Of a DNA stretch of 64,000 nt, positions 43,796 through 53,583 are shown one piece after another; the first letter of the stretch is position 1; every line of letters begins with the position of its first letter. This stretch comes from Agromyces sp. SYSU T00194 (GTDB lineage Bacteria > Actinomycetota > Actinomycetes > Actinomycetales > Microbacteriaceae), in the NCBI RefSeq assembly GCF_040496035.1, contig NZ_JBEPJZ010000001.1:868001-932000 (forward strand). Direction: 5' to 3'. Below the pieces are notes generated by a model. That model had not been told where the DNA came from and searched no databases. It was given only the letters and a program-made list of their open reading frames with translations. The position numbers and the translations under genes are program-made.

Positions 43796-45002
43796 CGCAG
43801 CGAACGGATGCCTCGGAGCGCGCGGGCGCGCGCGCCGAGCCGTCCGCGCGCGCGACGGCGGGCGCCGCGCCCGTGCACGGCGATGCTGCGGGGCCCGGGA
43901 GGCGCGACGGCGAGGGCCGGGCCGCGAGCGCAGCTCCGGCGAGCACTGCCCCGTCGGGCGCCGCTCGAACGACCGCTGCTCCGGCGACGCCGCGCACCCG
44001 TGGCATCCGCACGGCCGGCTGGGCCCTGCTGCTCGGCGTCGCGCTCGTGGCATCCGTCGTCGTGGCCGTCACCATCGGACCGGCCGACCTCAGCCCCGCC
44101 GACGTCGGCGCGAGCATCCTCGCCCACCTCGGCATCGGCGACCCGACCCTGTCGCCGTTGCGCGACGGCATCGTCTGGGAGCTGCGCATGCCCCGGGTGC
44201 TCACCGCCGCCGCGGTCGGCGCGGGCCTCGCCCTGTGCGGCGCGGTGATGCAGGCGCTCACGCGCAACCCGCTCGCCGACCCGTACCTGCTCGGCCTCTC
44301 GTCGGGCGCATCGGTCGGCGCGGTGATCGTGATCGTGCTGGGCGTCGGCCTGCTGCTGCCGGTGGCCGCGTTCGCAGGCGCGCTGCTCGCGCTCGTCGCG
44401 ACCCTCGGGCTGGCGAGCGCCGCGGGCACCCTGACCCCGACCCGCACGGTGCTCGCCGGGCTCGCGGTGTCGAGCGTGTTCGGCGCGATCACGAGCCTCG
44501 TCATCTTCTGGAGCGCGACCGGCGACAGCTACCGCGAGATCCTCAACTGGCTGCTCGGCTCGCTCGCCGGCACCGACTGGACCTCGGTCGCGATCGCCGG
44601 CATCGCGGTCGTCGTGATCGGCCTGCCGCTCATCGCCAGCGCGCGCACGCTCGACGCGTTCGCGTTCGGCGACACCGCCGCCGCGGCGCTGGGCGTGCAC
44701 GTCGGACGCAGCCGGGCGCTGCTGCTGGCCGGCACCGCGCTGCTCACGGGCGCGCTCGTCGCGGTGTCGGGGTCGATCGGGTTCGTCGGACTGATCCTGC
44801 CGCACGCGGTGCGCCTGCTCGTCGGCTCGCGGCACCGCGCCCTGCTGCCGCTCTCCGCGCTGGCCGGCGCCCTGTTCCTGGTCTGGGCCGACACCGGCGC
44901 GCGCACGCTCTTCGACCCGCGCGAGCTGCCCGTCGGCATCCTCACCGCGCTCATCGGCGGACCGGTGTTCGCGCTCATCATGCTCCGCAACCGGAGGATC
45001 TC

Positions 45003-45006
<4 letters not shown>
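43792..45006 (+). CDS. proposed F420-0-type ABC importer, FecCD/BtuC-like permease
   Basis: This 404-residue permease has about 65 disordered N-terminal residues and then about nine to ten membrane helices. FecCD marks include LRMPRVLTAAAVGAGLALCG, LTRNPLADPYLLGLSSGAS and SGSIGFVGLILPHAVRLLVG. It overlaps the binding-protein gene by ATGA and the ATPase gene by ATGA, forming a tight three-gene cassette. Confidence 0.85.
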
Positions 45007-45902
<896 letters not shown>

Positions 45903-45945
45903 CGTCTGCGCCCGCACGCGACCCACGAGACCCACGAGACGCACG

Positions 45946-46001
45946 AGACCCGTCAATCTCCTGCGCTCTCAGCCCCCGGAACGCAGTGAATCGACGGGTC
46001 T
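45946..46001. repeat. 56-bp palindromic repeat, copy 1
   Basis: It starts AGACCCGTC and ends GACGGGTCT, followed by CG, with inner CTGCG...CGCAG arms. It lies between the convergent importer ATPase and aquaporin genes. The five other copies are at 49303, 49376, 49449, 53431 and 53513, all exactly 56 bp. Confidence 0.9.
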
Positions 46002-46038
46002 CGGGTGCACGAGCACGCGCGGGCACCCGGGCAGGGCG

Positions 46039-46716
46039 TCAGCGGGCGTGCGGCAGCGGCTTCGGGAAGACGAAGCGCACCACGACCAGCGCGATCGCAC
46101 CGCCGACGAGTTGCGCGCCGATGAAGGGCAGCACGGATGCCGGGGCGATGCCCGCGAAGGTGTCCGAGATCATGCGCCCGACCGTGATCGCCGGGTTCGC
46201 GAAGCTCGTCGACGACGTGAAGAAGTACGCCGCCCCGATGTAGGCGCCCACTGCGGGCCCGGCGAGCGCCGCCCGCCCGGTGCGCGCGAGCGCGAAGATC
46301 AGCCCGACGAGCCCGGCGGTCGCCACGACCTCGGCGAGCAGGTGCGCGGGCGTCGCGCGGTCGGTCGTGCTCCACGTGGCGGCCGGCAGCGCGAACATGA
46401 GGTTCGCGAGCACGGCGCCGGTGAGGCATCCGATCACCTGCGCCGGGAGGTAGCGGGCCACGTCGCCCCAGCCGCGGTACCCGAGCGCGGCGTCGGCGAG
46501 CGAGACGACCGGGTTGAAGTGCGCGCCGCTCACGGTCTGGAACGCGAGGATCAGCACGGCGAGGCCGAACGCGGTCGCGATGGCGTTGATGAGCAGCGCC
46601 ACCCCGGTGTCGGCGGTCAGCGAGGCGCCCATGATGCCCGAGCCGATCACGACGACCGCGAGCCCGGCGCTGCCGACGAACTCCGCGGCGAGACGGCGGG
46701 CGGATGCCGCGTTCAC
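46039..46716 (-). CDS. aquaporin/glycerol-facilitator-like channel (AqpS type)
   Basis: This is a 225-residue MIP-family channel with six membrane helices. The two half-helix motifs read SGAHFNPVVSLADA (NPV) and TSFANPAITVGRM (NPA), so the first box is NPV rather than NPA, as in arsenic-associated AqpS-like proteins. It overlaps the ArsR gene by GTGA, and the flavoprotein gene is divergent. Arsenite efflux down its gradient is therefore a plausible role. The GTG start at 46716 was chosen from the overlap and the family N-terminus. Confidence 0.88.
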   Translation of the reverse strand: MNAASARRLAAEFVGSAGLAVVVIGSGIMGASLTADTGVALLINAIATAFGLAVLILAFQTVSGAHFNPVVSLADAALGYRGWGDVARYLPAQVIGCLTGAVLANLMFALPAATWSTTDRATPAHLLAEVVATAGLVGLIFALARTGRAALAGPAVGAYIGAAYFFTSSTSFANPAITVGRMISDTFAGIAPASVLPFIGAQLVGGAIALVVVRFVFPKPLPHAR

Positions 46717-47099
46717 GCGTCGCCCAGCACCGAGGCGAGCCCCGCGAGGGCGCCCGGCACGAGCGAGAAGTAGGCCCACGTGCCCCGCTGGGTGCGGGTG
46801 AGGAACCCGGCGTCGGTGAGCACCTTGAGGTGGTGCGACACGGTGGACTGGCTGAGGCCGACCGGTTCGGTGAGGTCGCACGCGCAGGCCTCGCCGCCCT
46901 CGGCGGCCGCGACGATCGACATGAGCCGGAGGCGGGTCGGGTCGGCGAGCGCCTTGAGGGCGTGCGCGAGGTCCTGCGCCTGGTCGAGGTCGAGGGGCTC
47001 GGCGGCGATCGGCGCGCAGCAGGCGGCGGCGGCTGCCGGAGCGGCGACGACCGGGGCGCCGTCGGGGGCGTCGAGGATCGCGATCGGTTGGCGGGTCAC
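46713..47099 (-). CDS. arsR: ArsR family metalloregulator
   Basis: This 128-residue repressor has a winged helix: HALKALADPTRLRLMSIV, then GLSQSTVSHHLKVLTDAG. The metal site is of the ArsR1 type, with cysteines in EACACDLTEPV. An extra CC pair lies near the N-terminus (AAAACCAPIA). The GTG start is 6 nt from TAGCAT (minus strand, 47106-47111). Two palindromes of form ATCGA-N6-TCGAT lie in the divergent gap. As(III) or Sb(III) sensing is likely. Confidence 0.9.
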   Translation of the reverse strand: MTRQPIAILDAPDGAPVVAAPAAAAACCAPIAAEPLDLDQAQDLAHALKALADPTRLRLMSIVAAAEGGEACACDLTEPVGLSQSTVSHHLKVLTDAGFLTRTQRGTWAYFSLVPGALAGLASVLGDA

Positions 47100-47115
47100 C
47101 CGGCCATGCTAGCGG

Positions 47116-47135
47116 ATATCGACATTCATCGATAT
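47116..47135. promoter_or_regulatory. ArsR operator 1
   Basis: ATATCGACATTCATCGATAT has perfect 7-bp arms around CATTCA. It is centred about 18 bp upstream of the arsR -10 box, where it would cover the -35 region. Confidence 0.75.
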
Positions 47136-47151
47136 AGTCGCAGTGCACTAC

Positions 47152-47167
47152 ATCGATGAACTTCGAT
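47152..47167. promoter_or_regulatory. ArsR operator 2
   Basis: ATCGATGAACTTCGAT has 5-bp arms with the same 6-bp spacing as operator 1 (ATCGA-N6-TCGAT). It lies nearer the divergent flavoprotein gene, so both directions can be controlled by ArsR. Confidence 0.7.
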
Positions 47168-47212
47168 ATATGACCCGGATGCCTCCCCGCAGGCCCGAAG
47201 ACAGGAGCAGCC

Positions 47213-48523
47213 ATGACCCTCGTCGACCTCGCACGCCCCGCACCGGCGACGCGCGCGACCGACACCCTGCCGGTCGCGATCATCGGCGCCGGTCCGATCG
47301 GACTCGCCGCGGCGGCGCGGCTGCACGCCCGGGGCATCCCCTTCACCGTGCTCGAGGCGGGGCCGGGCGTCGGCGCCGGCATCCGCTCGTGGGGGCATGT
47401 GCGGTTCTTCTCGTCGTGGTCGCTGCTCATCGACGCCGCTTCGCGGGCGCTGCTCGACGCCTCGGGGTGGACCGCACCCGACCCCGACCGACTCCCGACC
47501 GGTGACGAGTTCCTGGACGGCTATCTCGAGCCGCTCGCCGCAACCGACGCCATCGCGCCGCACGTGCGCACCGGAGTCGAGGTCGTCGCGGTGAGCCGCG
47601 AGGGCATGGACCGCACCCGCACCGCCGGTCGTGCGCAGGCGGCGTTCGTGCTGCGCACGCGCGACGCCTCGGGCGCTGTGGAGGAACTGAGCGCCCGCGC
47701 GGTCATCGACGCCTCCGGCACCGTCCGCACGCCGAACCGGCTCGGGTCGAACGGGCTCGACCCGCTCGGCGCCGACGAGGTGGCCGACCGCGTCACCCCG
47801 CCGATGCCCGACGTGCTGGGCCGCGAGCGCGCCCGCTTCGCCGGCCGGCGCACGCTGGTCGTCGGCTCGGGCCACTCGGCCGCGCACACCCTGCTGCACC
47901 TGCTCGAGCTCGCGCGCTCGGCGCCGGGCACCTCGGTCGCCTGGGCGATCCGCGGCGAGCGCGCCGCCCGGCTGACCGCATCCGACGACGACGGCCTGCC
48001 CGCACGGGCGACGATCGGCGCGCGCGTCGCCGAGGCCGTGGCGGCCGGCTCGATCGAGCTGCTCGACCGCTTCGAGATCGTGCGCCTCGGGGCATCCGAC
48101 GGCTCGGTCCGCGTCACCGGCAGCCGTGGCGGCGAGCTCGAGTCGCACGAGTTCGACCTGGTCGTGAACGCGACCGGGTTCCGTCCCGACCTCGAGATGC
48201 TCCGCGAGATCCGCCTCGACCTCGACGAGGTCGTCGAGGCGCCCCGCCGGCTCGCCCCGATGATCGACCCGAACGTGCACAGCTGCGGCACGGTCGAACC
48301 GCACGGCGTCGCCGAGCTCGAGCACCCCGAGCCCGGCTTCTTCCTCGCCGGCATGAAGAGCTACGGCCGCGCGCCGACCTTCCTCGCCGCGACCGGCTAC
48401 GAGCAGGTGCGCTCGATCACCGCGTGGCTCGCGGGCGATGCCGCCGGGGCCGCATCGGTCGACCTCGTGCTGCCGGCGACGGGCGCGTGCTCGACCGACG
48501 GCACGGCGGGCGGATGCTGCTGA
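47213..48523 (+). CDS. ars-locus flavoprotein monooxygenase-like protein (ArsO type)
   Basis: This 436-residue two-dinucleotide flavoprotein has the FAD site VAIIGAGPIGLAAAARLHARG. A second Rossmann motif follows, LVVGSGHSAAHTLLHL, and then VVNATGFRPDLEM. Such proteins recur in ars operons and have been called ArsO; their chemistry is not firmly established. The C-terminus TGACSTDGTAGGCC carries three cysteines, including a vicinal pair that could bind arsenic. It is divergent from arsR-aquaporin across two ArsR-type palindromes. AGGAG precedes the ATG. Confidence 0.8.
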   Translation: MTLVDLARPAPATRATDTLPVAIIGAGPIGLAAAARLHARGIPFTVLEAGPGVGAGIRSWGHVRFFSSWSLLIDAASRALLDASGWTAPDPDRLPTGDEFLDGYLEPLAATDAIAPHVRTGVEVVAVSREGMDRTRTAGRAQAAFVLRTRDASGAVEELSARAVIDASGTVRTPNRLGSNGLDPLGADEVADRVTPPMPDVLGRERARFAGRRTLVVGSGHSAAHTLLHLLELARSAPGTSVAWAIRGERAARLTASDDDGLPARATIGARVAEAVAAGSIELLDRFEIVRLGASDGSVRVTGSRGGELESHEFDLVVNATGFRPDLEMLREIRLDLDEVVEAPRRLAPMIDPNVHSCGTVEPHGVAELEHPEPGFFLAGMKSYGRAPTFLAATGYEQVRSITAWLAGDAAGAASVDLVLPATGACSTDGTAGGCC

Positions 48524-48575
48524 GCACGAGGCATCCGTTGCCCTCACCACACCCGCGTGGGCGTAGCCTGAACCG

Positions 48576-49286
48576 GTGACCGAGCTCTCCGCGCAGCGCC
48601 GGCGGGTGCTCGACGCCCTCGCCGACGAGTTCCTCCTGCTCACGCCCACGGGCCGACGCATGATCGGCGTCGACGGCGCCGACGGCGCGGGCAAGTCGCA
48701 CTTCGCGCACGACCTCGCGGAGGTGCTGCGCGAACGCGGCGTCGAGGTGGTCGAGGCGTCGCACGACGACTTCGCCCGCCCGCGCGACGAGCGCTGGGCG
48801 CGCGGGCGGCACTCCGCCTGGGGCTGCTACCACGACACCTACGACGACGGGGCGTTCCGGCGCGAGCTGATCGAGCCGTTCCGGGTGCGGGCGACGGATG
48901 CCTCGCCGCAGCCGCCGTTCCGCACCCGCGTGTTCGACGTGGCGACCGACCTGCCCGTGGACGAGCCCGCGCGCACGGCCGGCCCCGAGGCGGTGCTCGT
49001 CGTGGACGGCGTGTTCCTGCACCGCCCCGAGCTGCGGGGCCTCTGGCACTTCTCGGTGTGGCTCGACGTCGACCCCGACGAGCGCACCCGGCGGCTCGCC
49101 GCGCGCGACGGGCTCTCGACCGACCCGGCCGATCCCCTCGCCGAGCGCTACGCCGGCGCGCAGCAGCTCTACGCCGACGACGCGCACCCCAACATCGCTG
49201 CGACCGCGATCGTCGACAACACCGACCCGGATGCCCCGGCGCGTCGCTTCGCCGACTACTGCGTCGCCCCGCCCCGCGCCCGCTGA
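48576..49286 (+). CDS. uridine-kinase-like P-loop kinase
   Basis: This 236-residue P-loop protein has Walker A IGVDGADGAGKSHFA, with DDFARPRDERWARG where uridine kinases bind substrate, and Walker B-like VLVVDGVFLHRPEL. The pattern is that of uridine kinase/phosphoribulokinase-like proteins; the actual substrate is unknown. It has a GTG start 6 nt after TAGCCT (48564-48569). Three tandem palindromic repeats begin 17 bp after its stop codon. Confidence 0.8.
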   Translation: MTELSAQRRRVLDALADEFLLLTPTGRRMIGVDGADGAGKSHFAHDLAEVLRERGVEVVEASHDDFARPRDERWARGRHSAWGCYHDTYDDGAFRRELIEPFRVRATDASPQPPFRTRVFDVATDLPVDEPARTAGPEAVLVVDGVFLHRPELRGLWHFSVWLDVDPDERTRRLAARDGLSTDPADPLAERYAGAQQLYADDAHPNIAATAIVDNTDPDAPARRFADYCVAPPRAR

Positions 49287-49302
49287 CCCTGCGCCCTGTT
49301 CC

Positions 49303-49504
49303 AGACCCGTCAATTTGCTGCGCTCTGGCCCGCGAGAGCGCAGTTACTTGACGGGTCTCGAGTTCCCCGCGTTCCAGACCCGTCGATTTCCTGCGGTATC
49401 GCGCGCCAGAGCGCAGTTACTTGACGGGTCTCGAGTTCCCCGCGTTCCAGACCCGTCGATTTCCTGCGGTATCGCGCGCCAGAGCGCAGTTTCTTGACGG
49501 GTCT
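49303..49504. repeat. tandem array of three 56-bp palindromic repeats (73-bp period)
   Basis: Copies lie at 49303-49358, 49376-49431 and 49449-49504, each AGACCCGTC...GACGGGTCT. Starts are exactly 73 bp apart, with an identical spacer (CGAGTTCCCCGCGTTCC) between them. The first copy has a perfect inner stem CTGCGCTCT/AGAGCGCAG. The array fills the gap between a convergent kinase gene and ABC permease gene; the last copy ends 4 nt before the permease stop codon. Confidence 0.92.
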
Positions 49505-49508
49505 CGGG

Positions 49509-50477
49509 TCAGGAGAGGATGTCGGCGGTGCGGATGCGACCCAGGGCGAACGCGCCGAAGACGGCGATGTAGCCGGCCTGCAGCAGCGCGTTCGCGGCGA
49601 AGGTGTCCCAGAACGGCGGCTGCCGCATGAGGTCGGCGAAGTCGAGCCAGTAGTGCGTGAACAGCCACGGGTGCAGCCACTCGAGCTGCGGCAGCGCGTC
49701 GAGGATCTGCGCGGTCACCGCGAGGATCGCGGCCGTCGCCATCGCGCCGACCGGCACCCGGGTCATGGTCGACAGGAACAGCCCGATCGCCGACAGGCCC
49801 AGCATCGACACGGTCACGTAGCCCGCGATCGCGAGGAAGCGCAGCAGCCCGTCGCCGAGGCTCACGGTGTCGCCCGACAGCAGGGTCACGGGCCCGATCG
49901 GGAACAGCACCCCCCCGATGCCGACGCCCGCGACCACCACCGTCAGCGCCGCCGCGAGGCAGAACACCGCAGCGCCCGCGTACTTCACGACGAGCAGGCG
50001 CACCCGCCCCGCCGGGGCGAGCAGCAGGTAGCGCAGCGTGCCGTGGCTCGCCTCGCCCGCGATCGTGTCGCCCGAGACCACGGCGATGGTGAGCGGCAGG
50101 AACAGCGGGGTCGCCACGACCAGCGCGGTCACGCCGACGAACACGCCGTTCTGCGTGACCTGGTCGAGGAACGGCGGCCCGCCGCCCTCGCCCGAGGTCA
50201 ACCGCACGGCCACCGCGATCAGGATCGGGATGAGCGCGAGCGCCCCGAGCATCGCCCAGGTGCGCCAGCGCCGGAACATCGTGCGCAGCTCCGAGCCGAA
50301 CAGCGCGACCCCCGGGCCGCGGGCCGGCCGCGCGGCGCCCGCGTGCACGATCGCATCGCCGACGACGGACGCCCCGGCGACGAACGACTTCCCGACGCGT
50401 TCCTCGCGACGCTCCGGCTCATCCGGGCCGGTGAACCGCACGGATGCCTCGCGGCCGGGCTCGTCCTCAGCGCGCAA
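49509..50477 (-). CDS. ABC-2-type transporter permease
   Basis: This is a 322-residue permease with about six membrane helices (WAMLGALALIPILIAVAV; VFVGVTALVVATPLFLPLTIAVV; others follow) after a hydrophilic N-terminus of about 65 residues. VVSGDTIAGEASHGTLRYLL is typical of ABC-2 exporters. Its GTG start lies 11 bp inside the ATPase gene, so the pair is coupled. The substrate is unknown. Confidence 0.87.
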   Translation of the reverse strand: MRAEDEPGREASVRFTGPDEPERREERVGKSFVAGASVVGDAIVHAGAARPARGPGVALFGSELRTMFRRWRTWAMLGALALIPILIAVAVRLTSGEGGGPPFLDQVTQNGVFVGVTALVVATPLFLPLTIAVVSGDTIAGEASHGTLRYLLLAPAGRVRLLVVKYAGAAVFCLAAALTVVVAGVGIGGVLFPIGPVTLLSGDTVSLGDGLLRFLAIAGYVTVSMLGLSAIGLFLSTMTRVPVGAMATAAILAVTAQILDALPQLEWLHPWLFTHYWLDFADLMRQPPFWDTFAANALLQAGYIAVFGAFALGRIRTADILS

Positions 50478-51426
50478 CCTCGAACCCCTCCCCGGTCAGT
50501 GCGACGAACCGCTCCTCGAGGCTCGCGTGCCGCACCGCGAAGCCGCGCACGCGCACCCCGTCGGCGACGAGCGCCGCGACGACTTCCTCCGCGCGCACCG
50601 CGGCCGGCAGCGTCGCCACGACCTCGGTGCCGTCGGCGTGCACCGCGGGCTCAGCGGCATCCGTCACCGGCTCGAGCCCCAGCCGGTCGAGCACCCGCAT
50701 CGCCGCACCGGCGTCGGGCGTGCGCAGGTGCACCGTCACCGCACCCCCGTCGCGGAACGCGTCGAGCGACCCCTGCGCGACCAGGCGCCCGGCGCTCATC
50801 ACGCCGACGTGCGTGCACAGCTGCTCGACCTCGGCGAGCAGGTGGCTCGACACGAACACGGTCGTGCCGTCCTCCGCGAACGAGCGGATCAGCGCGCGCA
50901 CCTCGCGCGTGCCCTGCGGGTCGAGTCCGTTGGTCGGCTCGTCGAGCACGAGCAGCTCGCGCGGCATGAGCAGGGCGCCGGCCAGGCCGAGGCGCTGCTT
51001 CATGCCGAGCGAGTAGGCGTGCGCCTTCTTGCGTGCGGCGTGCGCGAGTCCGACGCGATCGAGGGCGGATGCCACGCGGGCGCGACGCGTCGCACCCGGC
51101 GCAGAGCGATCGGCCGCGTCGAGGCGCTCGAGGTTCGCCGCACCCGACAGGAACGGCGCGAACGCCGGCCCCTCCACGAGCGCCCCCACGCGCGGCAGCA
51201 CGCTCGCGGTCGCGCTCGGCATGTCCTCGCCGAGTACGCGCATGCCGCCGGCGGTCGCGGAGGCGAGGCCCAGCAGCATCCGGATCGTCGTGGTCTTGCC
51301 CGACCCGTTCGGCCCGAGGAAGCCGTACACGGCGCCGCGCGGCACGGCGAGGTCGATCCCGTCGACGGCGACCTGGCGGCGGAAGCGCTTCGTGAGACCG
51401 CCCGTCTCGATCGCGAGGTCGTCCAC
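50467..51426 (-). CDS. ABC exporter ATP-binding protein
   Basis: This 319-residue ATPase has Walker A FLGPNGSGKTTT, the signature YSLGMKQRLGLAGAL, Walker B LLVLDEPTNGLD and H-loop VFVSSHLLAEVEQ. The about 90 C-terminal residues form the extra domain common in ABC-2 exporter ATPases. It lies 3 bp after the LolA-like gene and overlaps the permease gene. Confidence 0.93.
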   Translation of the reverse strand: MDDLAIETGGLTKRFRRQVAVDGIDLAVPRGAVYGFLGPNGSGKTTTIRMLLGLASATAGGMRVLGEDMPSATASVLPRVGALVEGPAFAPFLSGAANLERLDAADRSAPGATRRARVASALDRVGLAHAARKKAHAYSLGMKQRLGLAGALLMPRELLVLDEPTNGLDPQGTREVRALIRSFAEDGTTVFVSSHLLAEVEQLCTHVGVMSAGRLVAQGSLDAFRDGGAVTVHLRTPDAGAAMRVLDRLGLEPVTDAAEPAVHADGTEVVATLPAAVRAEEVVAALVADGVRVRGFAVRHASLEERFVALTGEGFEVAR

Positions 51427-51429
51427 GCG

Positions 51430-52710
51430 TCAGCGGGTTCCGGCTGCGGCGTCGAGCAGGACCTGCGGGGTGACCGCGCCCGCGTAGACGAGCCCGTCGT
51501 CGGCGAACAGCACGTTCACGAGCGTCGCCTGGAACAGCAGCCCGCCGTCGACCGGGGTGGCGAGCAGCTCGAGTTGCGACCCGAGCGACCCCGTGCCGTC
51601 GGGCGCCTCCGCGTCCGGGACGTCGCCGTCGGGGGCATCCGCTTCGGGGGCATCCACCGCCAGCTCCGCCGGGTCGATCACGACGACCGACGACCAGCCC
51701 TCGCCGATGACGGTGGGTCCGTCGCCGGTGCGCTCGCCGGGCACCGACGCCGCGTCGTGACCGTCGGCCATCGCCTGGAGCTCCTCGTCGCTCGGCACCT
51801 CGATCGGATGCTCCGTGACGGTCGTGCCGGCCGGCGGCGTGAACTCGAACAGGGACGCGTCGGGGGCGTCGAACGAGATCGCACTGAACGCGACGCGGAA
51901 CGCGGGGTCGGATGCCCCGCGGGCGACGACCTCGACGGCCAACGGCATGCCGTGCTCGGCGTCGACGGCGATCGCGATGCGGCCGATCGTGGTGTCGGCG
52001 TCGGCCGGGGTCACGACGAGCTCGTACGCGTCGCGGCCGGCCACGCGGCCGTCGTCGCCCACCGACACCTCGTCGGAGGCATCGAGCTCGGCGAGCACCT
52101 CGTCCGCGAGCTCGTCGGGGGTGGGCAGGTCGGCGGATGCCTCGAACCCGTCGGCGTGCTCGGCCGCCCACGCCTCGGACTGCGCGTCCTTCCACGCCTC
52201 GAGGCGCGCCGTTTCCTCCTCGGACGGCGGGGTGACATGCGTCGCCGCCTCGGCCCGGGAGTCGTAGAACCACACCTCGTCGGGCCCGGCGATCACGTCG
52301 CGCTCGCCGAACCCGTCGAGCACCTGCAGGCGCGCCAGGTCGCCGTCGGCGAAGACGCGCATCGTGTGCGATCCGCTCGCGAACTCGAGCAGGTCGTCGA
52401 GGCCCGGGCCGGTGCCGTCGGTCCCGGGCGGGTCGCCCTCGTCGCTGCCGCGCATGCCGCCGGTCAGGCCCGAGAGGTCGGGGAGCCCGAGGTCGGCGGC
52501 CTGCTCCACGGTGCCGGAGAACGCGCGCACGTTACTCGACCGCACCAGCTCGAGGAGCTCCGACGGCTCGAGGTCGGGCAGGTCGATCGCCGCGTTCGCG
52601 GAGACCGGCGCGAGCAGCACGCCCGCGGCGATCACCGCGGGCACGGCGACCGCGGGAGTCCACGCGATCAGCCGACGCTTCCGGCGCGAACCGGCGTCGT
52701 TCGGGCGCAT
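51430..52710 (-). CDS. exported LolA-like protein
   Basis: This 426-residue protein has a membrane/signal segment LIAWTPAVAVPAVIAAGVLLA (about 13-33) ending near SANA. A beta-rich domain follows, resembling the LolA/LppX-type lipoprotein carrier fold found in actinobacteria: FSGTVEQAADLGLPDLSG, DLARLQVLDGFGERDVI, EVWFYDSRAEAATHV. Acidic inserts rich in Asp/Ala/Pro lie near 355-380. It is the first gene of a three-gene operon with an ABC exporter, so it may accept or present the exported, probably lipidic, substrate. TAGCCT (minus strand, 52717-52722) ends 6 nt before the ATG. Confidence 0.75.
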   Translation of the reverse strand: MRPNDAGSRRKRRLIAWTPAVAVPAVIAAGVLLAPVSANAAIDLPDLEPSELLELVRSSNVRAFSGTVEQAADLGLPDLSGLTGGMRGSDEGDPPGTDGTGPGLDDLLEFASGSHTMRVFADGDLARLQVLDGFGERDVIAGPDEVWFYDSRAEAATHVTPPSEEETARLEAWKDAQSEAWAAEHADGFEASADLPTPDELADEVLAELDASDEVSVGDDGRVAGRDAYELVVTPADADTTIGRIAIAVDAEHGMPLAVEVVARGASDPAFRVAFSAISFDAPDASLFEFTPPAGTTVTEHPIEVPSDEELQAMADGHDAASVPGERTGDGPTVIGEGWSSVVVIDPAELAVDAPEADAPDGDVPDAEAPDGTGSLGSQLELLATPVDGGLLFQATLVNVLFADDGLVYAGAVTPQVLLDAAAGTR

Positions 52711-52763
52711 GCCACAAGGCTACGCCCGGTTCCTGAGAACGGTGCCGCCGTCGCGGCATCCGC

Positions 52764-53345
52764 TCACTCGCGACCCGGCACGAGGAGCACGACGCCGATG
52801 AACACGGTGGCGACGTAGAACAGGAACGGCGGCAGGTCGGCGATGGCGAGCACGAGCACGATCAGGGCGCCCACCCAGCCGAGCACGACCCACCCCGCCC
52901 AGGCCGGATACGAGCCGACGAGCAGCACGATGCCCAGCAGGACGATCCCGGCAAGGGTCAGCACGGCGTAGGCCGGGAACGTCCATCGCGGCAGCAGGCC
53001 GTCGGCGAACCCGGCCGGGTCGCTCGCGCGCTGCACCAGCTCGATCGCCCAGGGCACGATCCCCGCGAGGAGCACCAGCGCCGCCGCCCACGCCAGCCCG
53101 CCGGCGAGCCCGCCGCCCGCGTCCAGCGCGAGCAGCACGACGCCGAGGGCCGTGACCAGGGCACCCGCGCCGAACAGCACGAGCGAAGTCGTCCACGCGA
53201 CCGGCGCCGCGGTGATCGCCTCGAGCCGTTCGGCGGGCGGCCTCGGATACACCCGCGCCGAGATCGGCAGGAACGCCGCGACGAGGAAGAGCACGGAACC
53301 GGCGATCATCACGAGCGCTGCCGACTGCGTCAGGCCGAACCGCAT
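52764..53345 (-). CDS. multi-pass membrane protein of unknown function
   Basis: This 193-residue protein has about six hydrophobic helices starting LVMIAGSVLFLVAAFLPISA and ending FYVATVFIGVVLLVPG. I recognise no family. The ATG at 53345 was chosen because GGAGGTGGG lies upstream; the open frame extends through the palindromic repeats, which is not credible coding. It runs in the same direction as the LolA-ABC operon, with about 50 bp between. Confidence 0.65.
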   Translation of the reverse strand: MRFGLTQSAALVMIAGSVLFLVAAFLPISARVYPRPPAERLEAITAAPVAWTTSLVLFGAGALVTALGVVLLALDAGGGLAGGLAWAAALVLLAGIVPWAIELVQRASDPAGFADGLLPRWTFPAYAVLTLAGIVLLGIVLLVGSYPAWAGWVVLGWVGALIVLVLAIADLPPFLFYVATVFIGVVLLVPGRE

Positions 53346-53430
53346 CGGACCCACCTCCACGTGGGGCGCGGCACGCACCGCGTCCGTCGGCGTCACCGTA
53401 CGCCCGCGCCCGTGCCCCTCCCGGGCCACA

Positions 53431-53486
53431 AGACCCGTCGATTTCCTGCGTTCCCAGCACGCAGAGCGCAGTTTTCTGACGGGTCT
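53431..53486. repeat. 56-bp palindromic repeat, copy 5
   Basis: It is AGACCCGTC...GACGGGTCT with inner CTGCG...CGCAG. It lies upstream of the membrane-protein gene and downstream of copy 6 as seen from fgd. Confidence 0.9.
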
Positions 53487-53512
53487 CGCATCACGCGGTG
53501 CCGGCACCGCTG

Positions 53513-53568
53513 AGACCCGTCGATGGGCTGCGGAATGGACGCCCAGAACGCAGGAAATCGACGGGTCT
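53513..53568. repeat. 56-bp palindromic repeat, copy 6
   Basis: It has the same ends and length as the other copies, starting 82 bp from copy 5. It ends 15 nt before the fgd stop codon position on the plus strand, that is, just after fgd in its direction of transcription. Confidence 0.9.
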
Positions 53569-53583
53569 CGGCAACCAGCAGGG

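Noticed and set aside
47100..47107. ATG on the minus strand at 47107 as the arsR start
   Set aside because: It reads ATG GCC GGG TGA and stops at once. The GTG at 47099 is in frame and 6 nt from the -10 box.
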